64,000 nucleotides of DNA from Pseudoalteromonas rubra. Lineage in GTDB: Bacteria; Pseudomonadota; Gammaproteobacteria; Enterobacterales; Alteromonadaceae. Positions 1 to 9,289 of this stretch are shown piece by piece; the first letter of the stretch is position 1; each line of letters starts with the position of its first letter. Under the pieces are notes generated by a model. That model did no database searches. It saw only the letters and a list, made by a program, of their open reading frames with translations, and was not told the DNA's origin. The position numbers and the translations under genes are program-made. The stretch covers positions 310,001 through 374,000 of the forward strand of contig NZ_AHCD03000035.1 in NCBI RefSeq assembly GCF_000238295.3, in the 5' to 3' direction.

Positions 1-431
1 ATATGGACAGCCTGAACCTGCTGGGTAAAGTGAAAGACATCAGCGTCGTAGGCATCGGCAAATCATCACTGGATGAGATGCTGGAAACGGCTGCTAAAGA
101 GCAAGATCGCGTTGTTTCTGGCGATCCGCGCCCGGCGGCTGGCGGCTATTACCGTTCAGATCACTTCGCCTTCGCTAACATGGGTGTACCGGCAATGTAC
201 GCTGGTGGTGGTACAGAAGCGCGTGATGAGGCCACAGCACAATACCGTAAGCGCATGAGTCTGGTTTTACGTGGTTGTTATCACCAACCGTGTGACCGTT
301 ACCGTGATGAGTGGGATTTGAGCGGTGCTGTACAGGATCTCCAATTGTTCTTCCAGGTCGGTTATGACATTTCACAACAAAGTGAATGGCCAACCTGGAA
401 AGCAACCTCGGAGTTCCAACGCAACAAATAA
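1..431 (+). CDS. M28 family zinc aminopeptidase, C-terminal part
   Basis: This is the 3' end of a gene that begins before the window; about 143 codons are visible. The segment YYRSDHFAFANMGVPAMYAG followed by a Gly-rich turn is typical of M28 peptidases: the His of SDHF is the usual last zinc ligand, and the region closes the catalytic fold. The family removes N-terminal residues from peptides, and in marine Alteromonadales such proteins are often exported, but the N-terminus is not visible here. A hairpin with a short T run follows at 468-503. The family call is firm; substrate and location are unknown. Confidence 0.85.
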   Translation, partial: MDSLNLLGKVKDISVVGIGKSSLDEMLETAAKEQDRVVSGDPRPAAGGYYRSDHFAFANMGVPAMYAGGGTEARDEATAQYRKRMSLVLRGCYHQPCDRYRDEWDLSGAVQDLQLFFQVGYDISQQSEWPTWKATSEFQRNK

Positions 432-439
432 ATACAAAT

Positions 440-458
440 GATATTGATTTTCATTTAA
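440..458. promoter_or_regulatory. Candidate Fur box upstream of the metal exporter gene
   Basis: GATATTGATTTTCATTTAA matches the 19-bp Fur consensus (GATAATGATAATCATTATC) at 13 positions by eye. It lies 46 bp before the ATG at 504 and just after the peptidase stop codon. Its position upstream of a putative heavy-metal exporter fits metal-dependent control. This is a visual match without scoring; AT-rich intergenic DNA produces some by chance. Confidence 0.45.
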
Positions 459-467
459 TAACATTTT

Positions 468-503
468 AAAGTGCATCTGTGTTTTTAACCGGTTGCACTT
501 TTT
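468..503 (+). terminator. Hairpin after the M28 peptidase gene
   Basis: AAAGTGCA (468-475) pairs with TGCACTTT (494-501) around an 18-base loop, and the following T residues run up to the ATG at 504. It could terminate the peptidase transcript. It would also occlude the start region of the next gene. Confidence 0.45.
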
Positions 504-1670
504 ATGCTCTCACAATCCTACTCTGTCACAACCAGAGGTAAATCAGCACTCTCCTCCTTTATAGCCAACAAGCGATTACTGCTTCCTTTACTTATCTGCC
601 TCGCGATTCTTTTCGAACCATTACGTGAGCTGACTATCGGAACACTTGCCGATGCGTTTTTTCAGGTAAGTGTATTTGTTGCCGGCACACTCGCTATTTA
701 TTACTTTCTGGTCGACCGAATGCCGCAACTTGAGCTCAGCTATCTCAAAGCGAAATCACCGGCTTTGGAAATCTCAATGGCCGCAATACTAGGTGCGCTG
801 CCAGGTTGCGGTGGTGCCATCATAGTGGTTACTCAATTTACAAAAGGCCAGGCAAGCTTTGCTTCAGTGGTCGCCGTGCTGACTGCAACCATGGGGGATG
901 CGGCTTTTCTGCTGCTGGCTAAAAAACCAATTGAGGGACTTACAATCATCACTTTGGGCATTGGCGTGGGGATAGTCAGTGGTTTGGTCGTTAACCTGTT
1001 ACACAAACCCGGGTTTTGCCAACCCGATGCACAAAGTAAAAATGTGATTGAATGTAAAGCGCCGTCTAGTGCTATCCGTTTCAGTGAACCGGTATGGCGT
1101 TGGGTACTTCTCCCCTGCCTTGTAATAGCTTTGCTTATCGCATTTAACACCGATTTAGGCATACTGACGCAGCCGGTTGAACTGGCAGGTGCGGCACTTG
1201 CCCTGTTCGCACTCACAATCTGGGCATTGTCTTCTAAAGGTCAAAGCTATCGGGAAGTCACTGCCGAGGACGATGAGCAAGATCCCCCTTCCAAGCTTGC
1301 CAAAGTGATCCACGATACGCATTTTGTCACTGCCTGGGTGGTTGCCAGCTTTATGCTCTATGAGCTGTCTGTCGCCCTCTTTGGCTTAGATCTGGCTGCC
1401 TGGTTTTCCCAGTACGCCGCTTTCGCCCCCCTTATCGCTATTGCCATTGGCATGCTACCAGGTTGTGGCCCTCAGATAGTAGTAACCAGCTTATATATTC
1501 AGGGAGTTTTACCTTTTAGTGCGCTGGCAGCCAATGCGGTAGCAAATGATGGAGACGCATTGTTTCCGGCCTTGGCACTCGCCCCCGGCGCTGCGCTCGT
1601 GGCCACACTCTACTCGGCCATACCGGCACTGTTTGTGGGTTATGGGCTATATTACATTGCCAATCTGTAA
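504..1670 (+). CDS. Putative manganese/heavy-metal exporter, 10-11 TM (ArsP_2-like)
   Basis: A 388-residue integral membrane protein with about ten hydrophobic segments. Two related motifs, LGALPGCGGAIIVVTQF (near residue 95) and LPGCGPQIVVTSLYIQG (near 317), each followed by an acidic pair in a helix (GDA), mark an internal duplication. This is the pattern of the family annotated as putative manganese transporter or 10TM heavy-metal exporter (PF11449). A hydrophilic loop of about 60 residues with DDEQD separates the halves. The ATG at 504 has no clear ribosome binding site because a hairpin lies directly upstream, so the start is uncertain. A Fur-box-like site at 440-458 suggests iron-linked control. 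The substrate is inferred from the family only. Confidence 0.8.
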   Translation: MLSQSYSVTTRGKSALSSFIANKRLLLPLLICLAILFEPLRELTIGTLADAFFQVSVFVAGTLAIYYFLVDRMPQLELSYLKAKSPALEISMAAILGALPGCGGAIIVVTQFTKGQASFASVVAVLTATMGDAAFLLLAKKPIEGLTIITLGIGVGIVSGLVVNLLHKPGFCQPDAQSKNVIECKAPSSAIRFSEPVWRWVLLPCLVIALLIAFNTDLGILTQPVELAGAALALFALTIWALSSKGQSYREVTAEDDEQDPPSKLAKVIHDTHFVTAWVVASFMLYELSVALFGLDLAAWFSQYAAFAPLIAIAIGMLPGCGPQIVVTSLYIQGVLPFSALAANAVANDGDALFPALALAPGAALVATLYSAIPALFVGYGLYYIANL

Positions 1671-2114
1671 TTTCACCCTTTGTCCAAGAGATTTGCTAGA
1701 CAGGCACCCAGTGGTGCCTGGTCAAAAACATAAGCATCCAAAGATCCTTGCTCTGTGCTTTGACTAAATACAATCTCAGCGCCACCAGATAAGCATTCGA
1801 GGCAAGTTTCTTCATCCCTTGAGGCTCAGCCTGAAAAACCTCCAGCACTTCAGCTTATCCCGCTCGAGACGACTCCATAATCACCCAATAAGAACAGTTT
1901 CATAGCTACCACGCTAATTAGCACTGATTTTGACTTCAGGTTACTGATGCATTGGACAGATAGACACTTTGCCCTATTAGCTGCAACGGTAAAGAGCGCA
2001 ATGGGTTCAACGCAGAGTAATGCCTAATCGAAACACCCGGACCCAACCACGCTATTTCGATGCCAATGTGGTGCGACGATGCAAAAAGAGAAGATTTTAG
2101 GAAGGGTTGAAATA
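1671..2114. other. Gene-free stretch with a perfect hairpin
   Basis: No convincing gene lies between the exporter and the rmf terminator. CAGGCACC (1701-1708) and GGTGCCTG (1713-1720) form a perfect 8-bp stem with a CAGT loop, but no T run follows on either strand. A short minus-strand frame around 1700-1830 has protein-like composition but no family resemblance. The rest looks like neutral intergenic DNA. Confidence 0.5.
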
Positions 2115-2144
2115 CAAAAAACAAAGCCCCATCAGAGGGGCTTT
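2115..2144 (-). terminator. Rho-independent terminator of rmf
   Basis: AAAGCCCC (2123-2130) pairs with GGGGCTTT (2137-2144). On the minus strand the stem is followed by a run of T (complement of the A-rich stretch at 2115-2122). It lies about 35 bases after the rmf stop codon. Confidence 0.85.
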
Positions 2145-2178
2145 AAACCTTGCTTAGTCATTAGATATCTATAGGAAC

Positions 2179-2349
2179 TTAGGTTTTGTACATGTTGCGG
2201 TTATCAATGGCCTCTCGCCAACCCCCCAACCATTCTGATCTGTGCTCTACTTGCTGATATGGACATAAATCTTTGGACCGGCCCGCTAAACCTGCTTTGA
2301 ATCCCTGGGCATGTGCTCTTTCTAAACGGTCTCTTTTCTGTCTCTTCAT
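2179..2349 (-). CDS. rmf: Ribosome modulation factor
   Basis: A 56-residue basic protein that drives 70S ribosomes into inactive 100S dimers in stationary phase. The segments MKRQKRDRLERAHAQGFKAG, AGRSKDLCPYQ and RSEWLGGWREA match E. coli RMF almost position for position, including length (55 residues there). The start is placed at 2349 because GAGGA lies nine bases upstream; an in-frame ATG five codons earlier lacks such a site. A strong terminator follows at 2115-2144. It is a single-gene unit with a long AT-rich upstream region, as expected of a stress-regulated gene. Confidence 0.96.
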   Translation of the reverse strand: MKRQKRDRLERAHAQGFKAGLAGRSKDLCPYQQVEHRSEWLGGWREAIDNRNMYKT

Positions 2350-2824
2350 AGGTAAATTCCTCACCTTTCATATTTTTCGAGTTGCTTTCGTCTTAACGAC
2401 ATCCACATTTAATAAATAGTTAATAAATTCGTAAATATCAATCCGTACGAAGCACGACAGGGTCCTCTGTACACCTTGATTCAGTGCTTCGCCGCAGGCT
2501 GCCTGACAGCCGATAGCTCGAATTTCATCTAACTACTAACATTTTTACTATTGCATATGGTTAAACAAAGGCCGACTGTGAACGCGCTTTTTCGCCAGAC
2601 ACACGTCGACTAATTCAGGATTGGCCAAACCTTCAAAAACAATAAATCATATATCGTTTTCACATGCAACAAGCGAACGATGACTGGCAAGTAACAAATA
2701 TGGGGAATGAGAAAATTAATGCATGAAACAAGTGGGAATCTAAAAAAAAATCCACTTTAAGAAAAATAATAGATTGTTCATTAACGAATTAACGTAAAAA
2801 AACATTCATTAATTTGTAATAAAA
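2350..2824. other. AT-rich intergenic region upstream of rmf
   Basis: About 475 bp without a plausible gene. The first 100 bases next to rmf are very AT-rich and should hold its promoter (read leftward), but no single -10/-35 pair stands out. The middle shows no recognisable repeat or RNA. The right end leads into the serS terminator. Confidence 0.5.
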
Positions 2825-2846
2825 AAGGCCGCTAGAATGCGGCCTT
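2825..2846 (-). terminator. Rho-independent terminator of serS
   Basis: AAGGCCGC (2825-2832) and GCGGCCTT (2839-2846) form an 8-bp GC-rich stem with a 6-base loop. Reading leftward on the minus strand it is followed by TTTT. It closes the ftsK-lolA-rarA-crcB-serS run. Confidence 0.9.
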
Positions 2847-2866
2847 AGATCAACGCGTTAAGCGTT

Positions 2867-4156
2867 TTACTGGATTTTCTCAAGACCACCCATGTACGGT
2901 CTCAATACAGTTGGTACGACAATAGAGCCATCTGCTTGTTGATAGTTTTCCAATATTGCGACCAAAGTACGGCCAATCGCCAAACCTGAACCATTTAGTG
3001 TATGCAGCAACTCAGGCTTTTTCTCACCAGCACGGCGGAAACGCGCTTGCATGCGGCGCGCCTGGAAGTCCTGCATATTTGAACAAGAAGAAATTTCACG
3101 ATAAGTGTTTTGCGCAGGCAACCAAACTTCAAGGTCATAAGTTTTTGCTGCACCAAAGCCCATGTCGCCGGTACACAAGACGACTTTACGATAAGGCAGC
3201 TCCAGTGCCTGCAAAATGCCTTCTGCATGGCCTGTCAGCTCTTCCAACGCAGCCATTGAATCTTCAGGCTTAACCAGCTGTACTAACTCTACTTTATCGA
3301 ACTGATGCTGACGGATAAGACCACGTGTATCACGACCATAACTGCCCGCTTCACTTCTGAAACATGGCGTATACGCAGTCATGCGAACTGGTAACTCTTT
3401 CTCGTCGAAAATCTCATCACGCGCACAGTTGGTCAAAGGTACTTCAGCAGTAGGAATTAAGCTGTAACCATCTTGGTCTTCGCTTAACGCTTCCGTATGA
3501 AACAAATCTTCAGCAAACTTAGGTAACTGCCCTGTGCCGTACAAACTTGCTTTGTTGACCAGGTAAGGCACACACATTTCGGTGTAACCGTTTTGGTCTG
3601 TATGCGTATCCAGCATAAATTGCGACAATGCACGGTTAAGACGAGCAATACCACCACGCATTACCGTAAAGCGAGAGCCACTGAGCTTAACACCGGTTTC
3701 AAAATCCAGGCCCTTGCCTAACGCTTCACCAAGGTCAACGTGATCTTTTACTTCAAAGTCAAACGCTTTTGGTTCGCCCCATTTGCTCACCTCGACGTTT
3801 TCGCTTTCATCAGCACCAACAGGCACATCTTCAGCCGGCAAGTTAGGTAAGGTTGCTGCAATATCCTGCAGCTGAGCCAATACTTCATCCTGCTCTGTTT
3901 TCGCGGCACTTAGCTGATCACCCAGATCAGCAACGGCATCCAGTAATGGCTGAACGTCTTCACCTTTTGCTTTGGCCTGGCCTATCGCTTTGGAACGGCT
4001 GTTACGCTCGCTTTGCAGTTCCTGCGTTTTGGTCTGAAGTGTTTTTCGTTTTTCTTCAAGCGCGTTAATAGCAGCCACATCGAGCTCAAAGCCACGCTTT
4101 TTCAAACGCTCTGCTGCTTCCTCAATGTCCTGACGTAAATACTTTGCATCTAACAT
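2867..4156 (-). CDS. serS: Serine--tRNA ligase
   Basis: Charges tRNA-Ser (and tRNA-Sec where present) with serine in the cytoplasm. At 429 residues it has the usual length. Residues 1-105 form the antiparallel coiled-coil arm (heptad-rich, MLDAKYLRQDIEEAAERL onward) that grips the long variable arm of tRNA-Ser. The class II core follows: motif 2 as FRSEAGSYGRDTRGLIRQHQ and motif 3 as NGSGLAIGRTLVAILENYQQ near the C-terminus. It starts 11 bp after crcB and is the last gene of the minus-strand run, with its own terminator. A tRNA-Ser gene occurs in the same window at 58947-59037. Confidence 0.98.
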   Translation of the reverse strand: MLDAKYLRQDIEEAAERLKKRGFELDVAAINALEEKRKTLQTKTQELQSERNSRSKAIGQAKAKGEDVQPLLDAVADLGDQLSAAKTEQDEVLAQLQDIAATLPNLPAEDVPVGADESENVEVSKWGEPKAFDFEVKDHVDLGEALGKGLDFETGVKLSGSRFTVMRGGIARLNRALSQFMLDTHTDQNGYTEMCVPYLVNKASLYGTGQLPKFAEDLFHTEALSEDQDGYSLIPTAEVPLTNCARDEIFDEKELPVRMTAYTPCFRSEAGSYGRDTRGLIRQHQFDKVELVQLVKPEDSMAALEELTGHAEGILQALELPYRKVVLCTGDMGFGAAKTYDLEVWLPAQNTYREISSCSNMQDFQARRMQARFRRAGEKKPELLHTLNGSGLAIGRTLVAILENYQQADGSIVVPTVLRPYMGGLEKIQ

Positions 4157-4167
4157 AGTTTATTCTT

Positions 4168-4554
4168 TTAACCTTTTTGCATGACTAAGCACAGGCCTAT
4201 CCAGGCCATGAAAATACACATCACGACATTCAAAACTATATTCAGTACCATCTTCATTATCTGGCCTTGCTGAAATAACAGCAAAGAATCCATAGAAAAG
4301 GTAGAAAATGTCGTTAAAGCACCCAAGAAGCCAATCCCGACCAAGCTTTTAGCCGGAGATACTTCAATGACCTGCTTATCAATTAATCCGTAGAGAATGC
4401 CCATCAACAGTGAACCCAGAATATTAACGGTCAACGTACCAAAAGGGAATCCCTTACCTAAGAGTTTTAAGGTGATATCACTAATAAAAAAGCGCAGGCA
4501 GGCGCCAAATGCGCCACCGGTCGCAATCATCAGGTAAGTTTTAATCAAATCCAT
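4168..4554 (-). CDS. crcB: Fluoride efflux channel CrcB/Fluc
   Basis: A 128-residue inner-membrane protein with four hydrophobic segments, forming dual-topology dimers that let fluoride leave the cell. The family signatures GGAFGACLRF (residues 13-22), GTLTVNILGSLLMG (about 40-53) and GALTTFSTFS (about 78-87) are present, including the Asn and Phe residues that line the pore. The start codon shares one base with the rarA stop (TGATG), so translation is probably coupled. No fluoride riboswitch is expected or seen at this internal operon position, so expression should follow its housekeeping neighbours. Confidence 0.95.
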   Translation of the reverse strand: MDLIKTYLMIATGGAFGACLRFFISDITLKLLGKGFPFGTLTVNILGSLLMGILYGLIDKQVIEVSPAKSLVGIGFLGALTTFSTFSMDSLLLFQQGQIMKMVLNIVLNVVMCIFMAWIGLCLVMQKG

Positions 4555-5906
4555 CAGTGATTGTCTTCATCTTGATAGCGTTTCTGGACACTTTGTTCAT
4601 TCAAAGAACGCAAGTAACGGAGTTTTTCAGAAATTTGTTTCTCTAACCCTCTGTCACTGGGCTCATAGTAGCGACGCTGCTGTATCTCCGCTGGAAAGTA
4701 ACATTCACCGGCGGCAAACGCACCCGGTTCATTGTGTGCATATCGATACTCCTCACCAAAGCCGAGTTCTTTCATCAGCTTGGTAGGTGCATTACGCAAG
4801 TGCTCTGGCACCGGAAAGTCAGGATCGCTGCCGGCATCCTGCTTAGCCTGATTGAACGCCATGTAGACGGCATTACTTTTAGCCGAACTGGCCAGATAAA
4901 TTGTTGCCTGCGCTATGGCCCGCTCTCCTTCACTGGGACCAACCCGGTGATAAATATCCCAGGCATTCAACGCCACTTGCATGGCACGTGGATCGGCATT
5001 GCCTATATCTTCGGTCGCAATTGCCAGTAATCGTCTGGCCACATAGAGTGGGTCGCCACCACCGGCAAGGATCCGACAATACCAGTACAACGCAGCATCC
5101 GGGTCGCTGCCCCGCACAGATTTATGAAATGCCGAGATCAGGTCGTAATAGATATCGCCGCCCTTATCGTATTTCGCAAGGTGCGATGGTAAGACTTGTT
5201 TTAGTACCGCTTCATCGATTAACACTTGCCCTTCACCATTGGCACCCAGATCAGTGGCTTGTTCAAGCAGGTTGAGGGCTTTTCTGGCATCGCCATCCGC
5301 GGCACGAGACAATGCATCTATCACGGCATCATCCAGTGTAATTTGCTGACGACTAAGTTCTGTGTCATGAGCCAGTGCCTGACGCAATACCTGAGTTAGC
5401 TCGTCAAGACTAAGCGGCTTTAAGGTATAAACACGCGCGCGGGATAGAATCGCATTGTTCAGGGCAAATGAAGGGTTTTCGGTAGTGGCGCCGATAAAGA
5501 TAAAAGTGCCGTCTTCGATATGTGGCAAAAAGGCATCCTGCTGTGATTTATTGAATCGATGAACTTCATCAACAAACAAAATCGTGCGGGTGCTACTTTG
5601 GCTCAGGCGATTCTTTGCATCGAGCACTTGCTCACGGATCTCTTTCACACCTGCTGTAACCGCTGATAGCTTGCACAATTGTGCATTCGCATGGTGTGCG
5701 ATGATCTCAGCAAGCGTGGTTTTGCCTACCCCGGGTGGCCCCCACAAAATCAAGCTATGGCAACGCCCCTGAGCAATGGCCCGGCGCAACGGACTGTCAG
5801 CACCAAGAATATGACTTTGCCCAATGTAGCCATCTAGGTTGGACGGACGCATTCTCGCCGCCAAAGGCCTGACATCGGGCGCAAAATCAAAACCCAGATT
5901 AGTCAC
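4554..5906 (-). CDS. rarA: Replication-associated recombination protein A (AAA+ ATPase)
   Basis: A 450-residue AAA+ ATPase of the RarA/MgsA/WRNIP1 family that acts at stalled replication forks. Visible landmarks are the N-terminal RPSNLDGYIGQSHILG, Walker A GPPGVGKTTLAE (about 55-66), Walker B ILFVDEVHRFNKSQQDAFL (about 108-126) and sensor 1 GATTENPSF. The C-terminal tetramerisation domain holds the family segment YRYAHNEPGAFAAGECYFP. It overlaps lolA by 8 bp upstream and crcB by 1 bp downstream. The placement after lolA is the same as in E. coli. Confidence 0.97.
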   Translation of the reverse strand: MTNLGFDFAPDVRPLAARMRPSNLDGYIGQSHILGADSPLRRAIAQGRCHSLILWGPPGVGKTTLAEIIAHHANAQLCKLSAVTAGVKEIREQVLDAKNRLSQSSTRTILFVDEVHRFNKSQQDAFLPHIEDGTFIFIGATTENPSFALNNAILSRARVYTLKPLSLDELTQVLRQALAHDTELSRQQITLDDAVIDALSRAADGDARKALNLLEQATDLGANGEGQVLIDEAVLKQVLPSHLAKYDKGGDIYYDLISAFHKSVRGSDPDAALYWYCRILAGGGDPLYVARRLLAIATEDIGNADPRAMQVALNAWDIYHRVGPSEGERAIAQATIYLASSAKSNAVYMAFNQAKQDAGSDPDFPVPEHLRNAPTKLMKELGFGEEYRYAHNEPGAFAAGECYFPAEIQQRRYYEPSDRGLEKQISEKLRYLRSLNEQSVQKRYQDEDNH

Positions 5907-6552
5907 TTTGTGTCTGGTCGTCGACGACCACCCCTTCTGGGATCACAAACTTAAACTGCTCGGCATCCACCGGACCGTTGATCTGTGCATCGCTAAACTT
6001 AAAGCTGGAGATCTGGCCTGAAGAATCTGTGACGTTCAACTGGCCAATTTTCAGACCACTATCCGCAAACAAAACATCCAGTCGCTCCACCTGAGCACCG
6101 GACTGAATAGGCTCAATACGATAGCCGCCAGAAATTTCTGAAACCTGGTACTTCTGCCACTGCTTTGGATCTTGCGTCGTCAGCAACACAAATGGCGTAG
6201 TGTCTATCAGGCCAAGTGTATTAAGAATCGTTGCTTGCTCAGCAAAGCTGTCAAAATAAACCGTCCGAAGTCCATCTGAAACCAGCAAAGTTTCATCAGG
6301 CTCGTTCTGTTGCCAGCGTATTTTGGCAGGATATTGCAGCACAATTTCGCCTTTACCAGATTGGATAAGGTGCCCGTCCTGATCAATCACACTTTGCTCA
6401 AACTCGGCTCGAAAGCTCTCCAGTGCTTTTAACTTGTCTTTCAAAGACTGCGCAGCAACGCTACCCGTTTGTGTTTCGTCCGCTTGCGTTGCACTTACTG
6501 CCGGATTAGCTCCAACTATACATAAAGCCAGAATAAGTGGTTGTAACTTCAT
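5899..6552 (-). CDS. lolA: Outer-membrane lipoprotein carrier protein LolA
   Basis: A periplasmic chaperone that takes lipoproteins from LolCDE in the inner membrane and hands them to LolB at the outer membrane. The protein has 217 residues including a signal peptide (MKLQPLILALCIVGANPAVSA). Family landmarks are LKALESFRAEFEQSV, KGEIVLQYPAKIRWQQNEPD and a C-terminal segment with DAQINGPVDAEQFKFVIPEG. It is slightly longer than E. coli LolA because of a short linker after the signal peptide and a C-terminal tail. Its ATG shares a base with the ftsK stop (TAATG). Confidence 0.96.
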   Translation of the reverse strand: MKLQPLILALCIVGANPAVSATQADETQTGSVAAQSLKDKLKALESFRAEFEQSVIDQDGHLIQSGKGEIVLQYPAKIRWQQNEPDETLLVSDGLRTVYFDSFAEQATILNTLGLIDTTPFVLLTTQDPKQWQKYQVSEISGGYRIEPIQSGAQVERLDVLFADSGLKIGQLNVTDSSGQISSFKFSDAQINGPVDAEQFKFVIPEGVVVDDQTQSD

Positions 6553-9221
6553 TAATTCGCTCCACCTTTGGGCACCAGTACTTCTCTGGCACCATTGTGC
6601 CCTGGCGCACTGACGACGCCGGACATTTCCATTTGTTCAACCAGGCGAGCCGCGCGGTTATAACCAACGCGTAACTTTCGCTGAACGCTAGACACTGAAA
6701 CCTTACCGGTTTCAATGACAAACGCCACAGCTTCATCATAGAGTGGATCAGACTCCTCGTCTTCCCCCTCACTTGCCTCACCTGGCAGTAAAATATCTTC
6801 TGTGGCTTCGCCACACAGTATGTCATCGATATAGTTGGGTTTACCACGTGCTTTCCAGTCACTGACGACCGCATGCACCTCATGATCATCAACAAATGCG
6901 CCATGAACACGTATCGGTACACTGGTGCCTGGTGGTAAATACAACATATCACCCATACCCAACAGGTTTTCAGCACCTTGTTGGTCCAATATGGTACGCG
7001 AGTCGATTTTGCTCGATACCTGGAATGCCATTCGGGTTGGGATATTGGCCTTGATCAGGCCAGTGATCACATCCACAGAAGGTCGCTGCGTCGCCAGCAC
7101 AAGGTGGATCCCTGCGGCACGCGCTTTTTGCGCGATACGGGCAATGAGCTCTTCCACCTTTTTGCCCACAATCATCATCATGTCGGCAAATTCATCGATC
7201 ACAACAACAATACTCGGCAGCTTATCCAGTTCTTCGGGTTCGTCTGCCATGCCATCTGTGTCTTTAAACAAGGGATCCAGAATTGGATGGCCGGCTTCCT
7301 TTGCATCCAGGATCTTCTGGTTGTAGCCCTTGAGGTTTCGCACGCCAAGCGCTGACATCAGCTTATAACGACGTTCCATTTCACCCACACACCAACGCAA
7401 CGCATTGGCTGCTTCTTTCATATCCGTGACCACCTCACACAGCAAATGCGGAATGCCCTCATACACCGACAATTCAAGCATCTTAGGGTCAATCATAATC
7501 ATGCGTACGTCTTCAGGTGGTGATTTGTACAACAAGCTTAATATCATAACATTAACGCCGACTGACTTACCTGAACCAGTTGTACCGGCGACAAGTAAGT
7601 GAGGCATTTTGGCCAAATCGGCCACTACCGGCTGCCCGGCAATGTCTTTGCCCAGTACCATGGTCAGTGGCGAAGCATTTTGCTCAAACTTAGGAGCGTT
7701 TATCACTTCTGATAAACGCACGATTTCTCGATTTTTATTTGGTAGCTCCAGGCCCACAAATGTCTTGCCCGGAATAACTTCAACCACACGCACACTGACG
7801 GCTGACAGAGAACGCGCCAAATCTTTTGCCAGCCCGGTGATCTTAGCGACTTTGATCCCTGGCGCCAGATCCAGCTCAAAGCGCGTAACAACCGGTCCCG
7901 GATAAACTCCCATAACCTTAGCCTGAATATTGAAATCCAATAGTTTGGACTCAACAAGACGAGATACAGCTTCGAGCTCTTCTTCGGAGATCGGGTTTTT
8001 CGCTTTATCTGGTCTGTCTAGCAAGTCGAGTGACGGCAAAGGATCTTTCGGAGGTTCAGCTTCCAATAAAGCTTCAAATTGCTCTTTGGCGCTCGGTGGT
8101 GGCTGATAACCTGATGCAGGTTTTTCTTTCGGCTTTAATGGCCGTGCAGGTGATACCACTTTGGTTTCAACAGGCGCAGGAGTATCGTCCAGTGCATTCA
8201 GTGCCGCTACCGTATCAAACGCTTCATCGTCGACCGCAGAGAAATTAATTTCCTGCTCAAGAATGTCATCCAGCTCATCGAACACGCTGGGCGCTACGGC
8301 GATATCATCATCATTGGCCATCGCTAAATCGCTTGCCTCAGCTTGCCGTAACTCAGGTTCGGGCTGAGGCGCTGGTTTTGCGCCAAACAATTTATCTTTT
8401 AGCTTTTGAGGCTTACTCTTACTGGACTGTTGTGCAGTATCCGAAATTTGCTCGACTGGATCGGGCTTTGTAACTTCAACCACATCTTCTATAACCTGCT
8501 CACAGGCTTCGACTTCAACTCGCGCAGCTGCTTGGTTGCGCTCTGCACTTTCGATGAGCGTAGCATTATTCGGCAGGCCAGCGTCTTTGCTGTCTTCTTT
8601 ATCATCACTTAGCGCGACCGCTGACTTGGGTTCGCTGCGATGTTTTATTTTGGCGAAACACCATTTACAGAATGCAACCACCTTTTCGCCAATATAGTCG
8701 ACAAATTCAACCCAGGATACCCCTGTTAACAGGGTCAGACCGGCAAAGAAAAAGCACAATAACAAGATTGTGGTTCCTGTGAAGTTAAACGCAGGCATCA
8801 TGGCACTGGCGACCACATCCCCCACTACCCCACCGGAAGAAAAACTATAAATATCGTCAAAATTGATGCTGCTGATGGAACTGGCAGATGTGATAAACAA
8901 TGTACCGCCTATCAGTCTCAGTCCCAAAGTTGTGTAGTCTAACTGTAGTAGTTTGTGTGGTTTTTTGAACAACAGATAGCCAAACAACTGAATGACGGCC
9001 GGCACTAAAAATGCCAGCCAGCCGAAGCTGAGTAATAAAATATCAGCAACCCAGGCACCGGCAGCACCTGTGACATTGTTAACCTTGATAAACTCGCCTG
9101 TTTGCGTCCAGGCTGGGTCTGCCGGGTCAAAGCTGATAAGTGCGCACAGCGTAAATATCGCTGCCGCTGTGCTGACAATCAGGCCAGTCTCCAGCAGGCG
9201 CTGAATACCATTTAAGCGCAT
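6552..9221 (-). CDS. ftsK: DNA translocase FtsK
   Basis: A septal DNA pump that couples chromosome dimer resolution (XerCD-dif) to division. It has 889 residues from the chosen start. Four to five N-terminal membrane segments are followed by an acidic, Pro/Ala-rich linker that is short compared with E. coli. The motor domain carries Walker A TTGSGKSVGVNV and Walker B IVVVIDEFADMMM, and the C-terminal gamma winged helix (DEAVAFVIETGKVSVSSVQR) reads KOPS. The start MRLNGIQRLLETG at 9221 has TTTAGG upstream; a frame open to 9302 would overlap lrp and adds a non-conserved 27-residue tail. It is first in the run to serS. Confidence 0.97.
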   Translation of the reverse strand: MRLNGIQRLLETGLIVSTAAAIFTLCALISFDPADPAWTQTGEFIKVNNVTGAAGAWVADILLLSFGWLAFLVPAVIQLFGYLLFKKPHKLLQLDYTTLGLRLIGGTLFITSASSISSINFDDIYSFSSGGVVGDVVASAMMPAFNFTGTTILLLCFFFAGLTLLTGVSWVEFVDYIGEKVVAFCKWCFAKIKHRSEPKSAVALSDDKEDSKDAGLPNNATLIESAERNQAAARVEVEACEQVIEDVVEVTKPDPVEQISDTAQQSSKSKPQKLKDKLFGAKPAPQPEPELRQAEASDLAMANDDDIAVAPSVFDELDDILEQEINFSAVDDEAFDTVAALNALDDTPAPVETKVVSPARPLKPKEKPASGYQPPPSAKEQFEALLEAEPPKDPLPSLDLLDRPDKAKNPISEEELEAVSRLVESKLLDFNIQAKVMGVYPGPVVTRFELDLAPGIKVAKITGLAKDLARSLSAVSVRVVEVIPGKTFVGLELPNKNREIVRLSEVINAPKFEQNASPLTMVLGKDIAGQPVVADLAKMPHLLVAGTTGSGKSVGVNVMILSLLYKSPPEDVRMIMIDPKMLELSVYEGIPHLLCEVVTDMKEAANALRWCVGEMERRYKLMSALGVRNLKGYNQKILDAKEAGHPILDPLFKDTDGMADEPEELDKLPSIVVVIDEFADMMMIVGKKVEELIARIAQKARAAGIHLVLATQRPSVDVITGLIKANIPTRMAFQVSSKIDSRTILDQQGAENLLGMGDMLYLPPGTSVPIRVHGAFVDDHEVHAVVSDWKARGKPNYIDDILCGEATEDILLPGEASEGEDEESDPLYDEAVAFVIETGKVSVSSVQRKLRVGYNRAARLVEQMEMSGVVSAPGHNGAREVLVPKGGAN

Positions 9222-9289
9222 TATGTAATACCTAAATACTGTTTCGTTAATTCTAACATGACTTTTTGCACACCTTAGCAAGAATTTCC

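Noticed and set aside
1700..1830. Short minus-strand frame with protein-like composition (begins MKKLASNAYLVALRLYL)
   Set aside because: About 39 residues, no ribosome binding site, preceded by an in-frame stop, and its end runs through the hairpin at 1701-1720. No family resemblance.
1936..2124. 62-residue minus-strand open frame
   Set aside because: Its start runs into the rmf terminator and its composition does not look like a protein; probably chance.
4554..4600. Possible fluoride riboswitch before crcB
   Set aside because: crcB starts inside an overlap with rarA; there is no leader to hold one.
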